From positions 1 to 64,000 of the forward strand of contig CAYSNW010000014.1 of NCBI GenBank assembly GCA_964432415.1: a DNA stretch of 64,000 bases, in the 5' to 3' direction. The translations under genes and the position numbers were made by a program. A model generated the notes under the pieces. The model was not told the DNA's origin, made no database searches, and saw nothing but the letters and a program-made list of their open reading frames with translations. Each line of letters begins with the position of its first letter. Positions within the stretch are counted from its first letter, which is position 1. The stretch is from JAFECT01 sp964432415 (lineage in GTDB: Bacteria; Pseudomonadota; Alphaproteobacteria; Caulobacterales; Caulobacteraceae). This document shows, in pieces, positions 1 to 10,243 of the stretch.

Positions 1-595
1 CGCCGGCCAGCGCCCCGGCCGCCAGGGCCATGGTGGCGCGCACCGCCGCGACCGCCTCCCCGGTCGTCAGCGCGCCGGCCTCGCGCCAGAGCCTCTCGAC
101 GTGTTCGACCAGCAGGCGGGTGGCGGCCCGCTCGGGGGCCAGGAAGGCGCCGTGCACCTCGCGGCCGGCCCAGGCGCCGTCCAACTCGGCGCGGGGGACC
201 ACCAGGTTGTAGGTCTCGAACTGCGTGGTGGTGACGTGAAGCGGGCGCGACATGTCGATCAGCCGCGCGGCGCCCGGACGGGTGCGGAAGGTGCGGCCGT
301 CGTAATCGCAGTCCGCCGAACCGGAGATATCGACGATCAGCTGGACCTGGTCGTAGGCGCTGCGGCGGGTCTGGGCCCGGGTTCGGACGAAGGTCTGGGG
401 CACCGAGCGGCATCGGGTCAGGACGGCGGCGCCCAGGTTGTAGCCCTGCACGTGATTTTCGAACCGCTGCTGCGAGGCGGGCGGGATCACCACGTCGAAC
501 AGATCGGCCACGGCCGCCCGGTACTGCTCGGCGGCGTCGGGCTGTTCGGCGGCGGACAGGCGCCATTCCAGGCGCTTGGCGAACTTACCGGCCAC
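1..595 (-). CDS. AraC-family transcriptional regulator, N-terminal part (runs off window)
   Basis: Reading leftwards from a GTG at 595, preceded by a GGAGAG ribosome site, an open frame runs without stop to the window edge (about 198 codons). The product resembles the AraC_binding_2 (cupin-like) sensor domain: a jelly-roll region with RTRPGAARLIDMSRPLHV around residues 105-122, then TYNLVVPRAEL. In this family the DNA-binding AraC helix-turn-helix pair follows at about residue 220-320, outside the window. It diverges from the giant adhesin gene starting at 1037, which makes it a candidate local regulator. That role is inferred from position only. Confidence 0.72.
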   Translation of the reverse strand, partial: MAGKFAKRLEWRLSAAEQPDAAEQYRAAVADLFDVVIPPASQQRFENHVQGYNLGAAVLTRCRSVPQTFVRTRAQTRRSAYDQVQLIVDISGSADCDYDGRTFRTRPGAARLIDMSRPLHVTTTQFETYNLVVPRAELDGAWAGREVHGAFLAPERAATRLLVEHVERLWREAGALTTGEAVAAVRATMALAAGALAG

Positions 596-1036
596 AGTCT
601 CTCCAGAACGAAATGCCGGACCGGGCCGACGCGACAACGCGATGAATCAGCTGCAGGCGACAGCTTCCCGCAATCCGGCCTGAAGGGCCAAGCGTCAAGC
701 TGTCGCTGGAGCCGGCGCGCGCATGGAAACACTCATTTTACCCAAATAAGCTCAAAAAACGCTCTTCAGAACTAATGCGAGCGGTGGAATGCGAATCTGG
801 ATTGTATCCCGCTCAACCTGACCTCGCATGATCTGGCACGGACCGTAGATAGATCGGGCACGCACAGGCAAAGACGCGGTTTCCCAAGCTGAGCCATAAT
901 GGCCGTTGGGGGATCATCACCGGCTGTTCCTGGCTTTGCCTGCCGCCGATGGCGGAGGCGCAGGGCAGGCCGCGTCGTCGACGTCCCTTGCAGGCATTGG
1001 TCCGGCCCGATGGGCCGGGACGCGGGGGCGGGATTG
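596..1036. promoter_or_regulatory. Divergent intergenic region between araC-like gene and giant adhesin
   Basis: No convincing gene is visible in these 441 bases. An AT-richer patch at about 730-780 (oligo-A and TTTTA runs) stands out from the GC-rich surroundings and is the likeliest place for the divergent promoters. The adhesin frame is open upstream to an ATG at 899, but that ATG lacks a ribosome site and its codons look unlike a signal peptide, so I leave them out of the gene. Confidence 0.4.
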
Positions 1037-4000
1037 ATGACCACTGTTTCCACCGGCATGCCGGCGCGCGCCGCCTCGGCGCCGCTCGTTCGAGAGCTCG
1101 ATCAGATCCTTTCCGCTGTGGTTCAGGCCTTCGCCGGCGCACGCGGGTCCGCCCGGCTGCTGCGCAGCCTCGGCGTCATCGCCATGGCCGCAGTCTTCCT
1201 GCTCACCCTGGCGCCGCCGAAGGCCCTCGCCTATCCGACAACCTGCAACCACATGAACGCGGCGCTGAGCGGGACCTACACGAACGGAGTCGAGAAAACC
1301 GGCGCAAGCGTCTTCGCCGGCGACAGCATCTCCTTTTCCTACACCCTCCAGCCTGGCGCCTCCCTTCACCTCTACGCCGACAGTGAAGACATCGCGACGG
1401 TGAGCAACGCCACAGGCTCGCCGGTGACGGGATCGAGCAGCTACACGTTCAGCGTGGCTCAAGGGGACAATGTCTTTGTGGACGCTGTCGGAAGCTCGAC
1501 CCTCACGGTCAGCGCCAGCTGCGACAGCATCCCGTCGACCCCGACCGTCACCGGCGTCGGGCCGGGCTCCGGCTCCACCTCGGGCGGCACCACCGTCACG
1601 ATCACGGGATCGAACTTCGCGACCTCCGGAAACGGGGTGTCGGTGAGCTTTGGTGGGGTCTTCGGGTCGGGCGTCCAGGTCTCGAACTCCGGCGTGCTGA
1701 GCGTCGTGACGCCCAGCCACGCGGCCGGTCAGGTCGATGTGGTTGTGAACAACATTGGCCCCCCCACCCAGAGCAGCACGGTGAACGCCAGCTCGAAGTT
1801 CACCTTCGTCGCGCCGGCGGCCACCACGACCAGCCTGACCAGTTCGGTCAACCCCACGGTCAGCGGCGGGTCCACCACCTTCACCGCCACGGTCACGACC
1901 GGATCGGGCACGCCCACCGGCACGGTGGCGTTCAAGGACGGCGGAACTAATATCCCGGGCTGCAGTAGCCAGACCCTGAACGTCGGCAGCGCCCAGGCGA
2001 CCTGCACGACCAGCGGCTTGAGCGTCGGCAATCACACCATCACCGCCGTCTATTCCGGCTCGTCGAGCTACGCGGGCAGCACCAGCACCAACTTGACCCA
2101 GGCGGTCAATTCGCCTGTGCCGACCGTGACGGGGGTCTCGCCGGCCTACAGCAGCACGGCCGGCGGATCGACGGTGACGGTCACCGGGACGAACCTGACG
2201 GGCGCCACGGCGGTCCGATTTGGCTCGACCGCGGGCTCGATCGTTTCGGTCAACAGCTCGACCTCGATCAGTGTGAGCGTCCCGGCACACGCAGCGGGGA
2301 CGGTGGATGTCACGGTCGTCACACCGGCCGGAACCAGCGCCACCTCCTCGGCGGACAGCTTCGCCTATGCCGACGCGCCGACCATCACCTCGATAAGTCC
2401 CTCAGCCGGGCCGTCCGCTGGCGGCGACCAGCTCACGATCACCGGCACGGGTTTTTACGGCGTGACGAGCGTCACCTTCGCCGGCTCCGCTGGGTCCAAC
2501 CTGATCGTCAACAGCCCGACTTCCTTGACGGTCACCACGCCCGCCTCGTCGACCGGCGGCAGTGTGAATGTCGTCGTGAACATCTTCGCCACAGGCGGAA
2601 ACACCGACGGCAGCGCGATCTACAAATTCCGTGCCCCGCCCACCATCAACGGCCTGGTGACCACTTCCGGATCCACGACCGGGGGCACAAGCGTGGGCAT
2701 CAGCGGCCGGGACCTGAACCCCGCCAGTTCCGTGACCTTCGGCGGCGTGCCGGCGACCAGCTTCGTGGTCAACAACAGCCTCTCGATCACCGCGGTGGCG
2801 CCGGCCCATGTGGCCGGAACCGTGGACGTCGTCGTCACCACCCCGGGCGGCACGACCTCGACCAGTTCGGCCGATCAGTTCACCTACGCCGCCCCGGCCC
2901 CGACCGTCACCAGCGTGAGCCCCTCCAGCGGTTCGACCGCGGGGGGCGGCTCGGTCACCCTGACCGGGACGAACCTCACCGGCGCGACTGCCGTCAGCTT
3001 CGGCGGAACCAGCGCAACCGGGTTCACGGTCGTCAACGACACCACCGTCACCGCGACAGCGCCCGCGGGTGCGGCCGGGACGGTCGACGTCACGGTCACG
3101 ACCTCCGGCGGGACCAGCGGCGCCGGCGCCGGAGATCATTATACCTATGTGGCCCCCCTGACCCTGGCGCCGTCCTCGCCGCTGACGGCGGCGACCGTGG
3201 GCGCGTCCTATTCCAACACCATTTCGGCCTCGGGCGGGACAGGGCCGTATACCTTCGCGGTGACCTCCGGGGCGCTCCCGGCGGGCCTGACCCTGGCCTC
3301 GGGCGGCGGACTCTCCGGTACGCCGACGGCGGGCGGGACCTTCAACTTCACCATCACAGCCACCGACGGGGGAAGCAGCGCCGTGGGCAACCAGGCCTAC
3401 GCCCTGACCGTCAATGCGCCCACCATCACCGTCGGCCCCAACTTCCCGCCGAACATGCAGGTGGCCACGCCCTATGGCCAGCAGTTCGCCGCCTCGGGCG
3501 GTACGGGGCCTTACACCTTCGCGGTGACCTCGGGCTCGATCCCGGCAGGCATGACGCTATCCAGCGATGGGCTCCTGTCGGGCACGGCGACCCAGGGCGG
3601 AACCTTCAACTTCACCATCACCGCGACCGACAGCTCCGCGGGCACGGGCCCCTACAGCGGCAGCCACGCCTACACCCTGCTGGCCCAAGCCGCGTCCGTC
3701 TCGACCTCGCCCACCACCCTGCCAGACGGCGCCGTGGCCAGCGCCTACAGCCAGAAGGTTTCGGGCACGGGCGGCACGGCGCCCTATGCCTTCCAGATCA
3801 CCGGCGGCGCGCTTCCGGCCGGCCTCAGCCTGAACGGCACCACCGGCGTGGTCTCCGGCACGCCGACCGCGTCGGGCGCCTTCACGGTCTTCATCGTGGC
3901 GACCGACAGCTCCACCGGCACCGGTCCCTTCTTCGGCGGCCGCAGCTACAGCTTCAACATCGCGGCGCCGACGATCGTGGTGGCCCCGGCCAGCCTGCCG

Positions 4001-7000
4001 AACGGAACGGCCGGCCTTGACTACAGCCAGACCGTCAGCGGCTCCGGCGGAACCTCGCCCTACAGCTTCGCCGTGACCGCGGGCGCCTTGCCGACCGGGC
4101 TGAGCCTCGCGTCGAACGGCGCCGTCACCGGCATTCCCACCGAGGTGGGGACGTTCAACTTCACCATCACGGCGACCGACGCCACCACCGGCGCCGGTCC
4201 CTACACGGCCAGTCGCGCCTACAGCGTGATCATCGCGTCGCCGAGCATCGTCGTGAACCCGCCCGGCCTGACCGTAGCGACCGACGGCGTGCCCTACAGC
4301 CGTACCTTCGTCGCCACCGCGGGGACCGCGCCCTATGCGTTCCGGATCTCGTCCGGCGCCCTGCCCGCCGGGTTGAGCCTGGCGTCGGACGGCTCGTTGA
4401 GCGGCACGCCGACTGCGGTGGGCAATTTCAACTTCAGCGTAACGGTCCGTGATTCCACCACGGGCGTCGGCGCTCCCTTCGAAGGCAGCCGCGCCTATAC
4501 CCTGCAGGTGGGCGAGCCGCCGCTGACGCTCTCGCCCTCCACTCTGGGCGCCGCCACCGTCGGCGCGTCCTACAGCGCGACCCTCACCACCGCCGGGGGC
4601 ACGGCGCCCTACAGCTATTCGGTCATCCACGGCGCCTTGCCGGCGGGTCTCAGCCTCTCGACGTCCGGCGCGCTCACCGGCACGCCGACCGCGGGCGGGA
4701 CCTTCAATTTCACCATCGCCAGTGTCGAGAGTTCGACCGGGGCCGGCGCTCCCTTCGCGGTCGATCAGCCCTACACCCTTACCGTCCAGTCGCCGACGGT
4801 CTCTGTCGGGCCCTCGAACCTCACGGCGGCCACGGTCGGTACGTCCTACAGCCAGACCATGTCGGCCTCGGGCGGCACGTCCGCCTACAGCTTCGCGGTC
4901 ACCTCCGGCGCGCTTCCGGCGGGCCTGAGCCTGACCTCGGACGGCACGCTCACCGGCACGCCGACCGCCAGCGGGAACTTCAACTTCACCATCACCGCCA
5001 CCGACAGCTCCACCGGAACCGGTCCCTACAGCGGCGGCCGCGGCTACCGCCTGAGCGTCAACGGCCCGACCATCACCCTGTCGCCGACCAGCCTCTCGGG
5101 CCTGACCCAGAGCGCTTCGACCAACCAGACGATCACCGCCTCGGGCGGCACCGGGCCCTACAGCTTCGCAGTCACCGGCGGGACCCTGCCGGCGGGGCTC
5201 AGCCTGTCGAGTGCGGGTGCGCTCACCGGCACGCCCACGGGTTCGGGCGCCTACAGCTTCACCGTCACCGCCACCGACAGCACGACCGGAACCGGCGCGC
5301 CCTTCTCCGGCAGCCAGCTCTATGCCGGCACGATCGGCCAGGCGCCGCCGGTGGTCTCGTCCTTCACCGCGACCGGGACCGCCACCTACAACACAGGCGG
5401 CGCGCCCACCTTCACCATCGACCTGTCGGCCCACGCCACCAACAGCCCGACCACCTATACGATCAGCCCGATCCCGGGTGTCACCAAGGGCGGCGCGCCC
5501 AGCTCGAGCCCGACCGGCGTGATCAGCTACACCCCGGCGGTCGGCTTCCGCGGCAGCGACCAGTTCCGCTTCACCGCCGGCAACGCGGCCGGAACCTCGT
5601 CCTCCTCGGCCACCGTGACGGTCAACGTCGGCAACCCGACCCTGACCATCACGCGCAACGGCTCCGGCACGGTGGGCCAGTCGCTGACCGGCGTCAGCGT
5701 CACCACCAGCGGCGGCCAGGCGCCCTACAGCTATGTGCTGGCCTCCGGATCGCTGCCGGCCGGCGTCACCCTGAACTCCAACGGAACCCTGAGCGGCACG
5801 CCGACGGCGGGCGGGACCTTCACCTTCACGGTCACCGCCACCGACAGCTCCACCGGCACGGGCGCCTTCAGCCAGGCGTCGGGTTCGCTCAGCCTGGTGA
5901 TCAACGCCCCGACGATCGTCATCTCGCCGTCCAGCCTGGCGGCCATGACCCAGGGGGTGGCCACCAACCAGAGCCTGTCCGGCTCCGGCGGCGTCTCGAC
6001 CTACAGCTTCCGGGTCACCGGCGGGACCCTGCCAAACGGCCTCAGCCTGTCCAGCGGCGGCGCGCTCACCGGAACGCCCACCAACTCCGGCGCCTACAGC
6101 TTCACGGTCACTGCGACCGACAGCTCCACCGGAACCGGTCCCTTCACCGGCAGCCAGGCCTACAGCGGCACGATCGCGCCCGGCATTCCCGTCGCCGGAC
6201 CCAAGAGCGTCTCGACCGCCTACGGCACGGCCGTGGACATCGACCTTTCCGGCGTCATCACCTCGGTGACGCCCACGGGGGTCAATGTCGCGTCCAGCCC
6301 CGGCCACGGCACGGCCTCGGTCACCGGCACGACCACCATCCGCTACACGCCCTCGGGGTACGCCGGGATCGACACCTTCACCTATACGGCCACCGGTCCC
6401 GGCGGGACCTCCAGCGCCGCGACGGTGACGGTCACCATCGCACCGCCCTCCATCGACGTGACCCCGCGCGCCCTGCCTTCGGCCACGGTCGGGACGGCTT
6501 ACAGCGCCAGCATGACCGCCTCGGGCGGCCAGACGCCCTACAGCTATGCGGTGACCTCCGGCGCCCTGCCGGCGGGCCTGACCCTGTCCTCCGCGGGCGT
6601 GGTCTCGGGCACGCCCACGGCCGGCGGTGACTTCACCTTCACGGTCACCGCCACCGACAGCACCACCGGCGCGGGCTCGCCCTTCAGTGCGTCTAAGTCC
6701 GTCAGCCTGACCGTGCGCACGCCCACGGTCGCCATCGCCCCGGCAACCCTGACGAACGGGACCCAGAACGTCGGCTACAGCCAGAGCGTCTCGGCCTCCG
6801 GCGGGACGGCGCCCTACAGCTTCGCGGTCACCTCCGGCGCCCTGCCGGCCGGCCTGACCCTGAGCTCGGGCGGCGCGCTCTCGGGCACGCCCACGGCGGC
6901 CGGATCCTTCAGCTTCACCGTCACCGCGACCGACAGCTCCACGGGAACCGGCCCCTACACGGCGGCCAAGGCTTACAGCCTGACCATCGCCGGGCCCCCG

Positions 7001-10000
7001 ACTATCACCGTCAACCCGGCCAGCCTGAACGCGGCCACCGCCGGCAAGCTGTTCAGCCAGATGCTGACCTCTACGGGCGGAACGGGTCCGTATCACTATG
7101 CGGTCACGGCCGGGGCTCTGCCGACCGGAACGTCCCTGACCACCAGCGGCCAGATCACGGGCACGCCGACGGCCTCAGGAACCTTCAACTTCACCGTCAC
7201 CTCGACCGACAGCGCCGGCGCGCCGGGCCCCTACTCGGGCAGCCACGCCTACGCCTGGGTCGTGGCCTCGCCCTCGATCACGGTCAGTCCGTCTTCGCCC
7301 GCGGGCGGCACGGTCGGCGTCACCTACAGCCAGACCTTCACCGCCTCCGGCGGCCAGGCGCCCTACGCCTACGCCCTGACCTCCGGAACGCTTCCGGCGG
7401 GCCTGACCCTGTCGGCCACCGGCCAACTGAACGGCAAGCCGACGCAGGCCGGCAGCTTCCCGCTGACCATCACGGCCACCGATCACTCGGCCGGGGCCTT
7501 CACGGGAACCGACAGCTTCACCCTGGTGATCGCCGCGCCTACGGTCACGATCGGAACCCCGACCTTGCCCAACGCCACGGTGCAGACCGCTTACAGTCAG
7601 ACGCTCACGGCGTCCGGCGGGACCGGTCCTTACGCCTGGGTGGTCACGGTGGGCACGCTTCCTGACGGTCTGACGCTCTCGACCGGCGGGGTGCTCTCCG
7701 GCACGCCGACCACGGTGGGACCGTCGAACTTCACCATCACGGCCACCGACAGCTCGACCGGGACCGGCGCGCCGTTCTCGGCCAGCCAGGCCTACAGCTT
7801 CACGGTCGCGCCCAAGCCGGTGACGGTCACCACCGCGTCCGTCCCGTCCGGCAAGGTGGGCGTCGCCTACAGCCAAACCATCGCGGCGGCCGGCGGGGTC
7901 GGGCCCTACGCCTTCGACATCAGCGCCGGCGCCCTGCCTCCCGGCCTGAGCATCGCCCCGGACGGCACGCTCTCCGGCGCTCCCACCGCCGCCGGCAGCT
8001 ACAGCTTCACCGTCCGGGCCACCGACAGCCTGTCGGGAACCGGAACCAAGGCCTTCAGCGTCTCCGTCGCGGCTCCGACCCTGGTGATCACCGGCCGTTC
8101 CGGCCTGCCCCAGGCCTACTCGGGGGTGTTCTACTCCACCACGCTCAGCGGCGGCGGCGGCACGGCGCCCTACAGCTTCGCCCTGGCCTCGGGCTCGATC
8201 CTGCCCGATGGCATGACGCTGAGCGCCTCGGGCGTCCTGTCCGGGACCCCGACCAAGCCGGCCAGCTTCAACTTCTCGGTCGTCGTGACGGACAGCTCCG
8301 GCGCGCCTGGGCCCTACAATGTCACCCGCGGCCTGGCGATCACTGTGGTCGCCGCGCCGGTCCCGACCGCCGCGGCGGCCAGCTCGTCGACCCACGTCAA
8401 CACGCCGGTGAACATCGATCTCACCAGCTCGGTGGTGGCGGCCAACACCGTCGCGGTCTCCACGGCGGCGGGCCACGGCTCCACGAGTGTCTCCGGTCTG
8501 GTGGTCATCTACACGCCCGCCTCCGGTTTCAGCGGGACCGACACCTTCAGCTACACGGCGACCGGCCCCGCTGGGACCTCGGCTCCGGCCGTGGTCACCG
8601 TCACGGTCTCGGGTTCCGGCCCGGCCTCGGTGTCCTCGACCCAGGTCAACCTGGTCACCGCCGCCAACTTTACCGCCACCACGCCTGCGCTCACGCCCGT
8701 GACCGTCGACGTGACGGCGGGCGGAACCGGCGGACCCTTCACCGGGGCGACGGTGGTCTCGGTCAGCCCGTCCACTTCGGGCGCCGCCGTGGCCGCGGCC
8801 ACGGGCGTGTCGGGCCACTACGCCATCACCTTCACCCCGAACACGCAGTTCTCGGGGACCTCGGTGGTGACCTTCACCCTGACCTCGGCGGGTGGGACCT
8901 CGGCTCCGGCCACCCTGACCGTCACCGTGCAACCGCGCCCCGATCCGTCCCTGGATCCGGACGTGAAGGGCATGATCGGCGGCCAGGGCAATGCGGCGCG
9001 CCAGTTCGCCCAGGCCCAGATCTCCAACTTCGACCGCCGGCTGGAGCAGTTGCACGGCGGCCGGGGCGGGGAGGGCGGTTATGCCTCGAAGTCCTCCATG
9101 GGCCTCGGCCTCGACTTCGGCGACTACGGCATCGATCAGCGCATGGTCGACAGCCCGGCGGCCCGCATGCGCCAGGAGGAGATGTTCAACCTCGCCGGCC
9201 GTGAGTTCGACGACCGCAGGTCCATGGCCCACGCCTCGGCCGACAAGCTCATGGCCTCACCCTCGGGCGAGGGCCGCCAGACCTGGTCGGGCGGGCTCTC
9301 GGTCTGGGTGGCGGGCAATATCTCGCTGGGTCAGCGCCACCTGTCCCCGACCCAGTCGGGCCTGAAGTTCGAGACGCAGGGCGTCAGCCTCGGCGTCGAC
9401 GCTCCGGTCGGCGAACACGCCGTCCTGGGCTTCGGCGGCGGCTGGGGCCACACGGTCGACAAGATCGGAACCCAGGGCACGCGCTCCACCGCCGACAACT
9501 GGGTGGGCGCGCTCTACGGCTCCTGGAACCCGGCCTCCAACCTCTACATCGATGGGGTCGTCGGCCGCGGCAGCCTGCGTTACGACAGCCGCCGTCATAC
9601 CTCAGGCGCCTTCGTCACCGGCGAGCGCGATGGAACCCAGACCTTCGGTTCGATCACCGCGGCCTGGGAACACAAGGGCGACCGGCTGAACCTGTCGCCC
9701 TACGCCCGCCTCGACATGGCCGACGCCACCCTCGACGGCTTCACCGAGACCGGCGATCCGATCTGGGCCCTCGTCTTCGGCCAGGAGAAGGTCCGGCTGA
9801 TGACGGGCACGCTCGGCGCCCACGGCGACTACAGCTTCGACAACGCCAGGGGCCCGATCACGCCCCGCTGGCGGGTGGAGTACCGGCACGACTTCAACAA
9901 CGCGGAGTCCTCCACCGTGCGCTACGCCGACCTGGTCTCGGGCACGCGCTTCAGCTTCTCTCCGGAACTGGAAGCCCGGGACAACCTGGTCCTCGGCGCA

Positions 10001-10117
10001 GGCGTCGAGTGGAAGCTCAACAACGGCTGGTCCGTCTCCACCGACTGGGAGGGCCAGGTCGCCAACCAGAACAACACCAACAACCGCTTCCTGCTCCACT
10101 TGGGGCGGAAGTTCTGA
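1037..10117 (+). CDS. Giant IPT/TIG and putative-Ig repeat autotransporter adhesin, copy 1 (3026 aa)
   Basis: Predicted surface protein. Start chosen at ATG 1037: it follows a GGGGCGGG stretch and the context GGGATTG-ATGACC is shared with the paralog at 13464. Residues 1-65 form an unusually long signal peptide with a hydrophobic core near residues 48-65 ending ALA. Then come an IPT/TIG domain (from about residue 169), a Big_3/5-like Ig domain, and four more IPT/TIG domains to about 705. About 17 He_PIG-type Ig repeats follow (hallmarks SGGTGPYTFAVTSG, LPAGL, GTPTAGG, ITATDS), interrupted by three cadherin-like/Big_9 domains. From about 2740 to 3026 is an autotransporter beta-barrel ending in Phe (LHLGRKF), as outer-membrane barrels do. 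Cysteines are rare. Followed by a perfect hairpin. A role in adhesion or biofilm is inferred from architecture. The ATG at 899 is an alternative start. Confidence 0.85.
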   Translation: MTTVSTGMPARAASAPLVRELDQILSAVVQAFAGARGSARLLRSLGVIAMAAVFLLTLAPPKALAYPTTCNHMNAALSGTYTNGVEKTGASVFAGDSISFSYTLQPGASLHLYADSEDIATVSNATGSPVTGSSSYTFSVAQGDNVFVDAVGSSTLTVSASCDSIPSTPTVTGVGPGSGSTSGGTTVTITGSNFATSGNGVSVSFGGVFGSGVQVSNSGVLSVVTPSHAAGQVDVVVNNIGPPTQSSTVNASSKFTFVAPAATTTSLTSSVNPTVSGGSTTFTATVTTGSGTPTGTVAFKDGGTNIPGCSSQTLNVGSAQATCTTSGLSVGNHTITAVYSGSSSYAGSTSTNLTQAVNSPVPTVTGVSPAYSSTAGGSTVTVTGTNLTGATAVRFGSTAGSIVSVNSSTSISVSVPAHAAGTVDVTVVTPAGTSATSSADSFAYADAPTITSISPSAGPSAGGDQLTITGTGFYGVTSVTFAGSAGSNLIVNSPTSLTVTTPASSTGGSVNVVVNIFATGGNTDGSAIYKFRAPPTINGLVTTSGSTTGGTSVGISGRDLNPASSVTFGGVPATSFVVNNSLSITAVAPAHVAGTVDVVVTTPGGTTSTSSADQFTYAAPAPTVTSVSPSSGSTAGGGSVTLTGTNLTGATAVSFGGTSATGFTVVNDTTVTATAPAGAAGTVDVTVTTSGGTSGAGAGDHYTYVAPLTLAPSSPLTAATVGASYSNTISASGGTGPYTFAVTSGALPAGLTLASGGGLSGTPTAGGTFNFTITATDGGSSAVGNQAYALTVNAPTITVGPNFPPNMQVATPYGQQFAASGGTGPYTFAVTSGSIPAGMTLSSDGLLSGTATQGGTFNFTITATDSSAGTGPYSGSHAYTLLAQAASVSTSPTTLPDGAVASAYSQKVSGTGGTAPYAFQITGGALPAGLSLNGTTGVVSGTPTASGAFTVFIVATDSSTGTGPFFGGRSYSFNIAAPTIVVAPASLPNGTAGLDYSQTVSGSGGTSPYSFAVTAGALPTGLSLASNGAVTGIPTEVGTFNFTITATDATTGAGPYTASRAYSVIIASPSIVVNPPGLTVATDGVPYSRTFVATAGTAPYAFRISSGALPAGLSLASDGSLSGTPTAVGNFNFSVTVRDSTTGVGAPFEGSRAYTLQVGEPPLTLSPSTLGAATVGASYSATLTTAGGTAPYSYSVIHGALPAGLSLSTSGALTGTPTAGGTFNFTIASVESSTGAGAPFAVDQPYTLTVQSPTVSVGPSNLTAATVGTSYSQTMSASGGTSAYSFAVTSGALPAGLSLTSDGTLTGTPTASGNFNFTITATDSSTGTGPYSGGRGYRLSVNGPTITLSPTSLSGLTQSASTNQTITASGGTGPYSFAVTGGTLPAGLSLSSAGALTGTPTGSGAYSFTVTATDSTTGTGAPFSGSQLYAGTIGQAPPVVSSFTATGTATYNTGGAPTFTIDLSAHATNSPTTYTISPIPGVTKGGAPSSSPTGVISYTPAVGFRGSDQFRFTAGNAAGTSSSSATVTVNVGNPTLTITRNGSGTVGQSLTGVSVTTSGGQAPYSYVLASGSLPAGVTLNSNGTLSGTPTAGGTFTFTVTATDSSTGTGAFSQASGSLSLVINAPTIVISPSSLAAMTQGVATNQSLSGSGGVSTYSFRVTGGTLPNGLSLSSGGALTGTPTNSGAYSFTVTATDSSTGTGPFTGSQAYSGTIAPGIPVAGPKSVSTAYGTAVDIDLSGVITSVTPTGVNVASSPGHGTASVTGTTTIRYTPSGYAGIDTFTYTATGPGGTSSAATVTVTIAPPSIDVTPRALPSATVGTAYSASMTASGGQTPYSYAVTSGALPAGLTLSSAGVVSGTPTAGGDFTFTVTATDSTTGAGSPFSASKSVSLTVRTPTVAIAPATLTNGTQNVGYSQSVSASGGTAPYSFAVTSGALPAGLTLSSGGALSGTPTAAGSFSFTVTATDSSTGTGPYTAAKAYSLTIAGPPTITVNPASLNAATAGKLFSQMLTSTGGTGPYHYAVTAGALPTGTSLTTSGQITGTPTASGTFNFTVTSTDSAGAPGPYSGSHAYAWVVASPSITVSPSSPAGGTVGVTYSQTFTASGGQAPYAYALTSGTLPAGLTLSATGQLNGKPTQAGSFPLTITATDHSAGAFTGTDSFTLVIAAPTVTIGTPTLPNATVQTAYSQTLTASGGTGPYAWVVTVGTLPDGLTLSTGGVLSGTPTTVGPSNFTITATDSSTGTGAPFSASQAYSFTVAPKPVTVTTASVPSGKVGVAYSQTIAAAGGVGPYAFDISAGALPPGLSIAPDGTLSGAPTAAGSYSFTVRATDSLSGTGTKAFSVSVAAPTLVITGRSGLPQAYSGVFYSTTLSGGGGTAPYSFALASGSILPDGMTLSASGVLSGTPTKPASFNFSVVVTDSSGAPGPYNVTRGLAITVVAAPVPTAAAASSSTHVNTPVNIDLTSSVVAANTVAVSTAAGHGSTSVSGLVVIYTPASGFSGTDTFSYTATGPAGTSAPAVVTVTVSGSGPASVSSTQVNLVTAANFTATTPALTPVTVDVTAGGTGGPFTGATVVSVSPSTSGAAVAAATGVSGHYAITFTPNTQFSGTSVVTFTLTSAGGTSAPATLTVTVQPRPDPSLDPDVKGMIGGQGNAARQFAQAQISNFDRRLEQLHGGRGGEGGYASKSSMGLGLDFGDYGIDQRMVDSPAARMRQEEMFNLAGREFDDRRSMAHASADKLMASPSGEGRQTWSGGLSVWVAGNISLGQRHLSPTQSGLKFETQGVSLGVDAPVGEHAVLGFGGGWGHTVDKIGTQGTRSTADNWVGALYGSWNPASNLYIDGVVGRGSLRYDSRRHTSGAFVTGERDGTQTFGSITAAWEHKGDRLNLSPYARLDMADATLDGFTETGDPIWALVFGQEKVRLMTGTLGAHGDYSFDNARGPITPRWRVEYRHDFNNAESSTVRYADLVSGTRFSFSPELEARDNLVLGAGVEWKLNNGWSVSTDWEGQVANQNNTNNRFLLHLGRKF
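6775..6972 (+). repeat. Tract identical to 18437-18634 (inside one Ig repeat)
   Basis: By direct reading, 198 bases inside a He_PIG repeat of copy 1 are identical to the matching repeat of copy 2, with mismatches immediately outside. The encoded repeats elsewhere differ freely, so this points to recent recombination between the copies. Confidence 0.8.
8810..9039 (+). repeat. Tract identical to 20472-20701 (before the barrel)
   Basis: About 230 bases just upstream of the autotransporter domain are identical in both giant genes, including third codon positions. The flanks differ at 8809 (G against C) and 9040 (G against T). Confidence 0.8.
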
Positions 10118-10122
10118 TCCCG

Positions 10123-10150
10123 GCTCCCTGGAGGCCGTCCTCCAGGGAGC
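10123..10150 (+). terminator. Hairpin after giant adhesin copy 1
   Basis: A perfect 11-bp stem (GCTCCCTGGAG / CTCCAGGGAGC) with a 6-base loop begins 5 bases after the stop codon. There is no clean T tract right after it, so it may be an intrinsic-like terminator or an mRNA 3-prime stabiliser. Confidence 0.6.
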
Positions 10151-10243
10151 GCCATTTCCGAAAAAACTTGCGCGCAGACGCATGAGCTTGCTCGCCCACC
10201 GTGCAATCCCGCGATATGAGTTTGACGTCGAGGGAGGGGCGCC

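Noticed and set aside
101..775. Plus-strand open frame across the AraC-like gene
   Set aside because: The opposite strand encodes a recognisable AraC sensor domain with a ribosome site; the plus-strand product has no family and runs into non-coding sequence.
899..1036. Upstream extension of giant adhesin copy 1 to ATG 899
   Set aside because: The extra 46 residues lack coding character and a ribosome site, and the copy-2 gene shows a matching start context at the downstream ATG.
3557..9232. Very long open frames on the minus strand inside giant adhesin copy 1 (3557-7096 and 7175-9232)
   Set aside because: They mirror the repeats of the plus-strand gene. Their products are low-complexity Arg/Gly/Ala strings produced by GC-rich third positions; no start signals or families.
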